From Vibrio taketomensis (lineage in GTDB: Bacteria > Pseudomonadota > Gammaproteobacteria > Enterobacterales > Vibrionaceae): DNA of 64,000 nt. A model generated the notes under the pieces. That model did no database searches. It saw only the letters and a program-made list of their open reading frames with translations, and had not been told where the DNA came from. Below, in pieces: positions 55,907 through 64,000 of the stretch (position 1 is its first letter; every line of letters begins with the position of its first letter). The stretch is from NCBI RefSeq assembly GCF_009938165.1, contig NZ_AP019649.1, positions 372,001 through 436,000 of the forward strand, written 5' to 3'. The translations under genes were made by a program, and so were the position numbers.

Positions 55907-58813
55907 ATGACATTTGCTTTGGGCCAACGTTGGATTAGCGATACAGAGAGTGATTTAGGTTTAGGTACCGTTGTTGCCTTGGATGCCCGCACCGTATCAC
56001 TAATGTTTGCAGCATCTGAAGAAAACCGTGTGTATGCGCGCACTGATGCTCCGGTAACGCGAGTTACTTTCAATGTTGGTGATGTGATCGAAAGTCAGCA
56101 AGGCTGGTCACTGAAAGTTGAGCAAGTGATCGAAGAGCAAGGTCTACTCTCATATGTTGGTGTACGTGAAGATAACGGCGAAGAAGTGGTGCTGCGTGAA
56201 ATTATGCTCAGCAACCAAATCCGTTTCAACAAACCTCAAGATAAGTTGTTCGCTGGTCAAATTGACCGTATGGACAACTTTGTGTTGCGCTACCGTGCAC
56301 TAAAAAACCAATACGAGCAACATAAGAGCCCAATGCGTGGTCTATGCGGTATGCGTGCTGGTCTCATTCCTCATCAGCTTTACATTGCTCATGAAGTCGG
56401 TCGTCGCCATGCACCGCGTGTCCTATTGGCCGACGAAGTAGGCTTGGGTAAAACCATCGAAGCGGGCATGATCATTCACCAGCAAGTGCTGGCAGGTCGT
56501 GCTGAGCGTATTTTGATCGTGGTGCCTGAAACACTGCAACACCAATGGCTGGTTGAGATGATGCGTCGTTTCAATTTGCACTTCTCTATCTTTGATGAAG
56601 AGCGTTGTATCGAAGCTTTCGCAGAATCAGATAACCCATTTGATACTCAACAATATGTTCTGTGTTCGCTTGATTTCCTACGTAAAAGCCGTAAGCGCTA
56701 TGAGCAAGCTTTGGAAGGTGAGTGGGATCTATTGGTTGTCGATGAGGCACACCACCTTGAGTGGAGTCAAGATAAACCTAGCCGTGAATACCAAGTGATT
56801 GAAGGTTTGGCGGAGCGTACTTCAGGCGTGCTACTACTCACCGCAACGCCAGAGCAATTGGGTCGTGAGAGTCACTTTGCGCGTCTACGTCTGCTGGATT
56901 CAGACCGCTTCTATGATTATGAAGCGTTCGTCAGAGAAGAAGAGCAATACGCACCTGTAGCTGATTCTGTGAGCATGCTATTTTCTGGCCAGTCACTGCC
57001 GGATGAAGCGAAGAACCAAATTACTGAGTTGCTGTCTGAGCAAGATGTTGAGCCACTGTTCCGTATTATCGAAAGCGACAGTGATGAATCTGACAAAGCG
57101 GCAGCGCGCCAAGAGCTGATTGATAACCTTATGGATCGCCATGGTACAGGTCGTGTGTTGTTCCGTAACACTCGTGCAGCGATTAAAGGCTTCCCTACAC
57201 GTAATGTACATCTACTGCCTATGGCGATTCCGCAGCAATACACCACCTCAATGCGTGTTGCTGGAATGATTGGCGGCAAGATGAGTCCTGAAGCGCGAGC
57301 ACTGAAAAACCTTTATCCAGAAGAGATCTTCCAAGAATTTGAAGGTGAAGATTCAAGCTGGTGGCAGTTTGACTCTCGTGTGAACTGGCTACTAGAAAAA
57401 ATCAAAGACAAGCGCAGTGAGAAGATTTTGGTCATCGCATCGCGTGCTAGCACTGCGCTGCAGTTAGAGCAGGCATTGCGTGAGCGTGAAGGCATTCGTG
57501 CGACTGTATTCCACGAAGGGATGTCGATCCTTGAGCGTGATAAAGCGGCGGCTTACTTTGCGCAAGAAGAGGGCGGTGCTCAGGTTCTTATCTGTAGTGA
57601 AATTGGCTCAGAAGGTCGTAACTTCCAGTTTGCGAACCAACTGGTGATGTTCGATTTGCCGTTTAACCCAGATTTGCTGGAGCAGCGTATCGGTCGTTTA
57701 GACCGTATCGGTCAAAACCGTGATATCGATATTCATGTGCCATACCTAGAAGGTACCTCACAAGCTATTCTCGCTCGTTGGTTTGATGAAGGCTTGAATG
57801 CGTTTGCTGAAACTTGCCCAACGGGCCGTTCGGTTTACGATCGTTTCTCTGAGCGCTTAATTGAGATTCTGGCTTCAGGTACTAGCGAAGGTTTGGATGA
57901 GGTGATTGAAGAATCTGCTCAAATGAACAAAGAGCTAAAAGCGCAACTGGAACAAGGCCGTGACCGCTTGCTTGAAATGCACTCAAATGGTGGTGACCGC
58001 GCACAAGAAATCGTTGAGAAAATTTCAGCGACTGACGGTGACACTAATCTGGTGACATTTGCCCTAAGTCTGTTTGATACCATTGGTCTTGATCAAGACG
58101 ACAAAGGTGAGAATGCATTAGTCGTGACCCCTTCTGATCACATGATGGTACCAAGCTACCCTGGTTTACCATATGAAGGGGCAACCATCACTTTTGATCG
58201 TGATACGGCACTATCTCGTGAAGATATGCACTTTATCAGTTGGGAGCACCCAATGATTCAAGGTGGTATCGATCTACTGATGAGTGAAGGCGTAGGTACT
58301 GCTGCAGTTTCGCTCCTGAAAAACAAAGCGCTACCAGTGGGTACTATGTTACTTGAACTGGTTTACCGAGTAGATGCACAAGCGCCGAAGCGCAGTGGTA
58401 TTAGTCGTTTCCTACCACAAACACCTATTCGTATGATGCTTGATGGCAAAGGCAACGATCTGTCTGAGCAGGTTGAGTTTGAGAGCTTTAACCGTCAACT
58501 AAGTCCAGTAGGTCGTCATATTGCGGCGAAACTGGTGACTTCAGTGCAAGCACAGGTGCATCAGTTAATTGGTGCCGGTGACAAACTGGTTGAAAGTAAG
58601 GTAGAAGCCATTCGTGCTCAAGCTCAGCAAGAGATGCAAGTCAGCCTAAACGGTGAGTTAGAGCGTCTACAAGCACTGAAGGCGGTTAACCCAAATATTC
58701 GTGACGAAGAAATCGAAGCGATTGATGCGCAAATCAAAGAGCTAACGGGTTACATCAGTAAAGCTCAGTACCAATTAGATTCTCTGCGTATGATTGTGGT
58801 GTCTCACCAATAA
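55907..58813 (+). CDS. rapA: RNA polymerase-associated ATPase RapA (HepA)
   Basis: Swi2/Snf2-type ATPase (968 aa) that binds RNA polymerase and helps recycle it after transcription. The N-terminal Tudor-like domain covers about 1-110. The helicase core has Walker A ([12 protein letters not shown]), DEAH box ([10 protein letters not shown]), LTATPEQL, and the C-terminal motif VI ([12 protein letters not shown]). The length is that of E. coli RapA (968 aa). rluA lies a little downstream, an association also found in E. coli. Confidence 0.97.
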   Translation: MTFALGQRWISDTESDLGLGTVVALDARTVSLMFAASEENRVYARTDAPVTRVTFNVGDVIESQQGWSLKVEQVIEEQGLLSYVGVREDNGEEVVLREIMLSNQIRFNKPQDKLFAGQIDRMDNFVLRYRALKNQYEQHKSPMRGLCGMRAGLIPHQLYIAHEVGRRHAPRVLLADEVGLGKTIEAGMIIHQQVLAGRAERILIVVPETLQHQWLVEMMRRFNLHFSIFDEERCIEAFAESDNPFDTQQYVLCSLDFLRKSRKRYEQALEGEWDLLVVDEAHHLEWSQDKPSREYQVIEGLAERTSGVLLLTATPEQLGRESHFARLRLLDSDRFYDYEAFVREEEQYAPVADSVSMLFSGQSLPDEAKNQITELLSEQDVEPLFRIIESDSDESDKAAARQELIDNLMDRHGTGRVLFRNTRAAIKGFPTRNVHLLPMAIPQQYTTSMRVAGMIGGKMSPEARALKNLYPEEIFQEFEGEDSSWWQFDSRVNWLLEKIKDKRSEKILVIASRASTALQLEQALREREGIRATVFHEGMSILERDKAAAYFAQEEGGAQVLICSEIGSEGRNFQFANQLVMFDLPFNPDLLEQRIGRLDRIGQNRDIDIHVPYLEGTSQAILARWFDEGLNAFAETCPTGRSVYDRFSERLIEILASGTSEGLDEVIEESAQMNKELKAQLEQGRDRLLEMHSNGGDRAQEIVEKISATDGDTNLVTFALSLFDTIGLDQDDKGENALVVTPSDHMMVPSYPGLPYEGATITFDRDTALSREDMHFISWEHPMIQGGIDLLMSEGVGTAAVSLLKNKALPVGTMLLELVYRVDAQAPKRSGISRFLPQTPIRMMLDGKGNDLSEQVEFESFNRQLSPVGRHIAAKLVTSVQAQVHQLIGAGDKLVESKVEAIRAQAQQEMQVSLNGELERLQALKAVNPNIRDEEIEAIDAQIKELTGYISKAQYQLDSLRMIVVSHQ

Positions 58814-58832
58814 TCGTTAAGACTAAAAAAGT

Positions 58833-58860
58833 AAAGGCCTTCATTATGAAGGCCTTTTTT
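58833..58860. terminator. Bidirectional terminator rapA / Nramp-like gene
   Basis: A perfect 11-bp stem (58833-58843 with 58847-58857), 3-base loop and T6 run, with an A-rich left flank, between two convergent genes. Confidence 0.92.
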
Positions 58861-58883
58861 GTCGCTGCAGTTTGGTTAATGGT

Positions 58884-60161
58884 TTACATCAACCATTTCC
58901 ACCACACAAACAGTGCGAGGAAACCAAATAAATAAATGAGACCACTAATAGATAGCCAATTTTGGCTGCGGCTCAAAGCCAGTTCTGCAGGCAGTTGCGT
59001 GCGAGAGACCAAAATATAGTTCAACAGAGCAAAGAACGGAGTAGTAATAAACGCCATGATCATTGCAAAGTCGAGCATTGGGATCAGAGCGCCGGCCCAA
59101 AAAACAATGATGCCTAATGCCAGCGCAGAAATTGCGATCATCCAGTTTTGGGTGATTTTCGGATTAAGCTCAGCTTGTTGACGCAGCAAACGTTGTGATT
59201 CAGCGATAACACGGGCATAACCATCAATCACGGTAATGGTACTTCCGAAAATACAGAAGAAAGCGATCACTGCAATTAGATAGCGAGACCATTCACCAAT
59301 AGTTGTTGCGTAAAGACCAATCAATTGATGCGAGAAGCCTGCTCCCGATTTAGACAACTCAACGCCGCTGCCGTGCAATACCAAAGCGCCGAGTGCAAGA
59401 AAGACAACCGCTAATAGGGCAGTGCCAATGTAGCCAACATTGAAATCAAACAACGCAGACTTCGAGGTTACATTTTGGTAGCGACGTTGGCTCTTGAGCC
59501 ACATTGACGTTAAGCTGGAAATCTCTATCGGTGCGGGCATCCAACCCATAGTCACCACAATAAAACCAATCGCCGCCAACGACCAAGGTGACGGTGACAC
59601 AAAATCCGCTGCGGGTTGCACAGGTTTACCGGCAGCAATGATCACTGCAATCACGGTTGCCACGGTAAGCACCGCCATGATCGCTTTAGATAAACCATCA
59701 AGTGCTTTGTAGTGCCCAGCAAATAAAATGGCTAAGCAGGTAATTAAAACAATACAGCAAAGCGTGATAGCTGAGAGCTCAAATGGGATAAAGTAGCCGA
59801 GTAAACTGGCACTAAAGAGAAGTAGAGCGGCAGTATTGATGATCGCCGAAAACACGCATAGTAAAACAAATAGCCACAAATAGGATTTCCCCATTTTGGC
59901 ATAACCTTCAACTAAACTTTCCCCAGTGCCCATGGTGTATTGAATACCCGCACGGAAGAATGGGTACTTGAATAAATTTACCAGCAGAATTAATAGTGCA
60001 AGTTGATAACCATAGATAGCGCCAGCCTGTGTTGACGCAACTAAGTGAGAACCACCAACGGCCGCAGCCGCCATCATAATGCCAGGACCCATCGAGCGAA
60101 TCAGTTGCATGATTGACGATGATGATTGTTGGGCCGGGATCTCCTCAGAGGTATTTTCCAT
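58884..60161 (-). CDS. Divergent Nramp-like transporter
   Basis: Inner-membrane protein of 425 residues with about 11 membrane helices. Overall it fits the Nramp/natural-resistance family, but the ion-binding motifs are altered: the TM1 DPGN motif reads GPGIMMAAAAVGGSHLV and the TM6 MPH motif reads MPAPIEI. Nramp relatives lacking these motifs (such as NRMT magnesium transporters) move other substrates, so manganese or iron transport should not be assumed. The ATG at 60161 follows an AAGGAAAG ribosome site; an earlier ATG at 60191 is less likely. Confidence 0.85.
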   Translation of the reverse strand: MENTSEEIPAQQSSSSIMQLIRSMGPGIMMAAAAVGGSHLVASTQAGAIYGYQLALLILLVNLFKYPFFRAGIQYTMGTGESLVEGYAKMGKSYLWLFVLLCVFSAIINTAALLLFSASLLGYFIPFELSAITLCCIVLITCLAILFAGHYKALDGLSKAIMAVLTVATVIAVIIAAGKPVQPAADFVSPSPWSLAAIGFIVVTMGWMPAPIEISSLTSMWLKSQRRYQNVTSKSALFDFNVGYIGTALLAVVFLALGALVLHGSGVELSKSGAGFSHQLIGLYATTIGEWSRYLIAVIAFFCIFGSTITVIDGYARVIAESQRLLRQQAELNPKITQNWMIAISALALGIIVFWAGALIPMLDFAMIMAFITTPFFALLNYILVSRTQLPAELALSRSQNWLSISGLIYLFGFLALFVWWKWLM

Positions 60162-60431
60162 TTTCTTTCCTTGTAATGGTTGGGAATGCATCGTTCAAAT
60201 ATTCATCATCGAGCTTTACAGCGTCAATTTTGTTTTACAATCAAGTCGATAAGAAATTTATCGTAAAGAGCAATGTTTGTTGTTTAGCGATGTGATTGAA
60301 TAATAATCTGTGAATTAATTAAATAATTGGTTTTATATCCTAAAATTTACAAACTAAAGTGGTCAGTCAAGAAGATAATTTGGTTTGGTTATGGGTATAA
60401 TCGCTGCGAAAAATTATTTTAGAGAAATATT

Positions 60432-61169
60432 ATGGCAATGCTGGAGTACAACCCACCGTGCGATCCTTGGGTTGAGATTGTTTTTGAAGATGAGCAAATC
60501 TTAGCGATTAACAAACCATCTGGGTTGTTGTCGGTGCCTGGGCGTTTACCTGAGCATCACGATAGTGCTTGGAGTCGTGTGCAAGAAACTCATCCTGAAG
60601 CACAAATCGTCCATCGTCTTGATATGGATACTTCAGGCTTAATGGTGCTGGCTAAGAACAAACGTGCTGAAAGTGCTTTGAAAAAGCAGTTTCAATATCG
60701 CTTAACTCATAAGGTTTACTACGCTCGAGTGTGGGGGCATGTAGAGCAAAGTGAAGGTGTGTTAGAGTTTCCGCTGATTTGTGACTGGGAAAATCGCCCA
60801 CGTCAAAAGGTGTGTTTTGAGACAGGTAAACCATCGAAGACATTGTTCCAAGTCGCGAAATATGAAGAAAAGACCACCATTGTGCGCCTACTACCAGTGA
60901 CTGGCCGTTCGCACCAATTGCGCGTTCACATGCAAGCATTAGGGCACCCGATTGTCGGTGATGAGTTTTATTCAGAAGGTGAAGCCTTTAGTTGTTCAGA
61001 TCGCCTTGCATTGCACGCTGCTGAGCTAAGCTTTTATCATCCACGTAGTCATTGGCTACGTAGTATTTTTGTTCCATGTGATTTTTATCCGGAAGCAGAA
61101 GAGATGATCTTTAACTATTTCGATCCTGTGCGAAAATTACCGGATTATAAAACGCTGCCAAGACCTTAG
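60432..61169 (+). CDS. rluA: Dual-specificity rRNA/tRNA pseudouridine synthase RluA
   Basis: Makes pseudouridine at position 746 of 23S rRNA and position 32 of several tRNAs (245 aa). The catalytic Asp lies in HRLDMDTSGLMVLAK. The family motifs NKPSGLLSVPGR and TGRSHQLRVHMQ are intact, and it has no S4 domain, as expected for RluA. It lies on the same strand as rapA, with the Nramp-like gene between them. Confidence 0.94.
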   Translation: MAMLEYNPPCDPWVEIVFEDEQILAINKPSGLLSVPGRLPEHHDSAWSRVQETHPEAQIVHRLDMDTSGLMVLAKNKRAESALKKQFQYRLTHKVYYARVWGHVEQSEGVLEFPLICDWENRPRQKVCFETGKPSKTLFQVAKYEEKTTIVRLLPVTGRSHQLRVHMQALGHPIVGDEFYSEGEAFSCSDRLALHAAELSFYHPRSHWLRSIFVPCDFYPEAEEMIFNYFDPVRKLPDYKTLPRP

Positions 61170-61246
61170 TGATTTAAACCACTCAATCTACTCGCGGTTT
61201 TAACGTTCGTAGATTAAGAATATAAGGCAGCACAAAGGAGATACTT

Positions 61247-62209
61247 ATGTCGCTGCCTACTGTTGTTTTTCTTGATCGTGCTACGATTCCATCTCATATC
61301 GAGTTTCCTCATCTACCTTTTGACCACCAATGGGTCGAATACGACACCACCTCTCCTGAGCAAATTGTTGAGCGCTTAAGTCAAGCGCAAATCGTGATCA
61401 CCAATAAAGTGGTGCTCGACCGCAGCACCTTGGCGCATCTCCCTAACTTAGAGTTAATTGCTGTCTCGGCGACAGGCTATAACATTATTGATGTTGATTA
61501 TTGTCGTGAAGCGGGCATAGCGGTGACCAATATTCGCGGTTATGCCACTCAATCGGTACCTGAGCATGTCATTGCGATGATGTTTGCATTGAGGCGTAAT
61601 TTACGTGGTTATCACAATGATATTTTGGCTGGAGAGTGGCAGCGAGATAAGCAGTTTTGTTTCTTCACCCATCCGATTGGTGAGATTGCGGGCTCAACGC
61701 TTGGTGTGATTGGTAGTGGTGAATTAGGGCAGGCGACAGCGGCGCTCGCCAAAGCTTTGGGTATGAATGTGATTTTTGCTGAGCGCAAAGGGCAAAGTCA
61801 TTGCCGTGATGGTTACCTACCTTTTGAACGAGTATTGATGTTATCTGATGTGGTGAGCTTACATTGCCCACTCAATGATGAAACGCGTAACCTAATTGGT
61901 AGCAAAGAGCTAAGCCTGATGAAATCCAATGCGATTTTAATCAATACCGGGCGGGGTGGTTTGGTCGACGAGCAGGCTTTGGTCGAGGCGCTTAAGCAGC
62001 AACGAATTGGTGGTGCTGGTGTGGATGTGTTTACTCAAGAGCCTGCCGATGAAAGCAATCCATTATTGGCTAACGGTGAGTTACCGAATTTATTGTTAAC
62101 CCCGCACGTTGCATGGGGCAGCGATTCGGCGATTCAGAAGCTGACGCATATTTTGATTGATAATATTCGTGCTTATATGAATGGCGAGCAGCAAAACCGA
62201 GTGGTTTGA
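61247..62209 (+). CDS. D-2-hydroxyacid dehydrogenase (glycerate dehydrogenase-like)
   Basis: NAD(P)-dependent D-2-hydroxyacid dehydrogenase (320 aa). The Rossmann motif is GVIGSGELGQA. The catalytic Arg (NTGRGGLVDE), Glu (TQEPADES) and His (LTPHVAWGS) are present. The N-terminal part resembles HprA-type glycerate or hydroxypyruvate reductases. The exact substrate is not known. An AAGGAGA ribosome site precedes the start. Confidence 0.9.
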   Translation: MSLPTVVFLDRATIPSHIEFPHLPFDHQWVEYDTTSPEQIVERLSQAQIVITNKVVLDRSTLAHLPNLELIAVSATGYNIIDVDYCREAGIAVTNIRGYATQSVPEHVIAMMFALRRNLRGYHNDILAGEWQRDKQFCFFTHPIGEIAGSTLGVIGSGELGQATAALAKALGMNVIFAERKGQSHCRDGYLPFERVLMLSDVVSLHCPLNDETRNLIGSKELSLMKSNAILINTGRGGLVDEQALVEALKQQRIGGAGVDVFTQEPADESNPLLANGELPNLLLTPHVAWGSDSAIQKLTHILIDNIRAYMNGEQQNRVV

Positions 62210-62228
62210 TTCAGTGCTTTAAAGACAA

Positions 62229-62257
62229 AAAAAGACCGGTCATTTGACCGGTCTTTT
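62229..62257. terminator. Bidirectional terminator before valS
   Basis: An 11-bp stem flanking ATTT (arms 62231-62241 and 62246-62256) with A7 on one side and T4 on the other, between the convergent dehydrogenase gene and valS. Confidence 0.9.
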
Positions 62258-62277
62258 CTATTTGCGATAACGAGAGA

Positions 62278-64000
62278 TTAAAGCGCTGCGATAGTCGCTT
62301 TTTGCTCTTCTAGTTTCGCTAGTGTTTCTTGGTAACCCACTAGTTTCTCACGCTCTTGTGCTACAACCGCTTCAGGTGCTTTAGCAACGAAACCTTCGTT
62401 ACCTAGTTTACCTTCTAGACGTTTGATCTCACCATGCGTCTTCTTGATTTCGCCATCTAGACGAGCAAGTTCTGCATCTTTGTCGATCAGACCTGCCATT
62501 GGGATCATCAGCTCAGATTTAGCCACTAGTGCGGTTGCACATGCTGGCGTTTCTTCACCTGCTGCAAGTACACGTACCGATTCTAGTTTCGCTAGAGACA
62601 TCAGTACTTGCTTGTTCGCTTCAAGGCGCGCTGCATCTTTCTCGTCAGCTTTTAACATTACTTCCAGAGGTTTACCTGGGTTGATGTCGTACTCTGCACG
62701 TAGGTTACGAATGCTAGTGATGAACGCTTTCACCCACTCGATATCGTCTAGCGCTTCTTGGTTGAAGTTCGCTTCGTCGTATTGAGGTAGTGCTTGTAGC
62801 ATGATGGTCTCGCCTTCAACACCTTCCACTAGTGGCTTGATGCTTTGCCAGATAGTTTCTGTGATGTAAGGGATCACTGGGTGAGCTAGACGTAGCGTCT
62901 TCTCAAGTACCGTGATTAGCGTGCGACGAGTACCACGTTGTTGCGCTTCAGTGCCTTTCCATAGAACCGGTTTAGTTAGCTCTAGGTACCAGTCACAGAA
63001 TTGGTTCCAGATGAACTCGTATAGCGTGTTTGCAGCCATATCTAGACGGAAGTTGTCGATATGGTTGTTGAACGATTTCGCTGCCAGTTCAAACTGAGAC
63101 TCGATCCATTTGTCTGCTAGTGAGTATTCAATCTCACCACCGTTGAAGCCACAATCTTGCTCTTCTGTGTTCATCATTACGTAACGGCTCGCGTTCCATA
63201 GTTTGTTACAGAAGTTACGGTAACCCTCAAGACGTTTCATATCCCAGTTGATATCACGACCTGTTGATGCCATTGCTGCAAGCGTGAAACGTAGTGCGTC
63301 AGTACCGTATGCTTCGATACCGTTTTCAAACGTTTTACGTGTATTCTTCTCGATCTTCGCCGCAAGTTGAGGCTGCATCATGTTGCCACAGCGTTTCTCA
63401 ACTAGAGACTCTAGGTCGATACCATCGATCATATCGATAGGGTCAAGTACGTTACCTTTCGACTTAGACATCTTGTCGCCGTTTTCGTCACGGATTAGAC
63501 CCGTTACGTAAACTGTCTTAAATGGTACTTGTGGCTTGCCGTTTTCGTCTTTCACGAAGTGCATGGTCATCATGATCATGCGCGCAACCCAGAAGAAGAT
63601 GATGTCAAAGCCAGTTACTAGCACGTCTGAAGGGTGGAATACTTTCAGATCGTCAGTTTGTTCTGGCCAGCCTTGAGTACCAAACGTCCAAAGTGCAGAA
63701 GAGAACCATGTATCGAGTACGTCTTCATCTTGGCGAAGTTCGATAACTGACTCTAGGTTGTTATTTTTACGAACTTCGTCTTCGTCACGACCTACGTAAA
63801 CATTACCTTGGTTGTCGTACCATGCAGGGATGCGGTGACCCCACCATAGCTGACGAGAGATACACCAATCTTGAACGTCACGCATCCAAGAGAAGTACAT
63901 GTTTTCGTATTGCTTAGGTACAAATTGAATGTCGCCGTTTTCTACTGCTTCAACGGCTGTTTTCGCTAGAGGCGCAGTACGCACGTACCATTGGTCAGTT
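62278..64000 (-). CDS. valS: Valyl-tRNA synthetase, C-terminal part
   Basis: Charges tRNA-Val with valine. Only the C-terminal 574 or so residues are in the window; the gene runs off the right edge and the frame is open to base 64000. The class I KMSKS loop ([13 protein letters not shown]), the anticodon-binding helices and the C-terminal coiled-coil tRNA arm ([20 protein letters not shown]) are visible. The GTG codon at 63984 encodes an internal Val and is not a start. Confidence 0.97.
   Translation of the reverse strand, partial: TDQWYVRTAPLAKTAVEAVENGDIQFVPKQYENMYFSWMRDVQDWCISRQLWWGHRIPAWYDNQGNVYVGRDEDEVRKNNNLESVIELRQDEDVLDTWFSSALWTFGTQGWPEQTDDLKVFHPSDVLVTGFDIIFFWVARMIMMTMHFVKDENGKPQVPFKTVYVTGLIRDENGDKMSKSKGNVLDPIDMIDGIDLESLVEKRCGNMMQPQLAAKIEKNTRKTFENGIEAYGTDALRFTLAAMASTGRDINWDMKRLEGYRNFCNKLWNASRYVMMNTEEQDCGFNGGEIEYSLADKWIESQFELAAKSFNNHIDNFRLDMAANTLYEFIWNQFCDWYLELTKPVLWKGTEAQQRGTRRTLITVLEKTLRLAHPVIPYITETIWQSIKPLVEGVEGETIMLQALPQYDEANFNQEALDDIEWVKAFITSIRNLRAEYDINPGKPLEVMLKADEKDAARLEANKQVLMSLAKLESVRVLAAGEETPACATALVAKSELMIPMAGLIDKDAELARLDGEIKKTHGEIKRLEGKLGNEGFVAKAPEAVVAQEREKLVGYQETLAKLEEQKATIAAL

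Overview
The window is chromosomal core sequence from a gammaproteobacterium, almost certainly a Vibrio. The evidence is a complete MSHA type IV pilus cluster beside mreBCD, the argR/mdh divergent pair, a TAXI-type TRAP transporter next to a universal stress protein, and an lptD-surA-pdxA-rsmA-apaGH cluster flanked by djlA and folA. All of these are typical of vibrios. Species cannot be decided from sequence alone. I see no rRNA, tRNA, CRISPR array, prophage or insertion sequence, and no obvious horizontally acquired island.

Layout. (1) 1-16113: MSHA pilus genes. The assembly genes come first (mshI2-like 3' end, mshJKLMNEGF), then the pilin and minor pilin genes (mshB, mshA, mshC, mshD, mshO, mshP, mshQ). 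(2) 16265-26985: cell shape and envelope block mreB-mreC-mreD-maf-rng-yhdP-nit-tldD, all on +. (3) 27184-31288: arginine deiminase (-), rraB (+), an orphan GH2-type sugar-binding-domain protein (+), a tandem DUF2061 membrane protein (-) and a UspA protein (-). (4) 31318-35069: TRAP-TAXI transporter, fused permease plus binding protein. (5) 35397-42660: argR / mdh, a 63-aa small protein, ispB / rplU-rpmA-obgE, a split ThrE-type exporter and folA. (6) 42763-50500: apaH, apaG, rsmA, pdxA, surA, lptD (-) with divergent djlA. (7) 50567-55249: ridA, pyrI, pyrB with a pyrL leader and attenuator, argF and a PIN-PhoH ATPase, all on -. (8) 55907-64000: rapA, a divergent Nramp-like transporter (-), rluA, a D-2-hydroxyacid dehydrogenase and the C-terminal part of valS (-).

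How the genes work together. The msh block builds a surface pilus. mreBCD with yhdP, lptD and surA maintain cell shape and the outer membrane. rng and rraB act on RNA turnover. argR, arcA and argF handle arginine synthesis and breakdown, and pyrBI starts pyrimidine synthesis from the same carbamoyl phosphate that ArgF uses.

Sequence quality. Four genes are interrupted by small indels, mostly at homopolymer runs: mshB, mshA, lptD (at least six apparent indels) and djlA. lptD is normally essential, and most of the breaks restore a conserved reading frame if one base of a run is added. I therefore read them mainly as sequencing or assembly errors rather than true pseudogenes.

Least explained items: a structured leader upstream of phoH with mutually exclusive pairings, an orphan intrinsic terminator between ispB and rplU that may end a small RNA, a hairpin splitting the TRAP binding protein from its permease, a canonical-motif-less Nramp relative, and the orphan GH2-like domain protein. 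No clearly new multi-gene system is visible.
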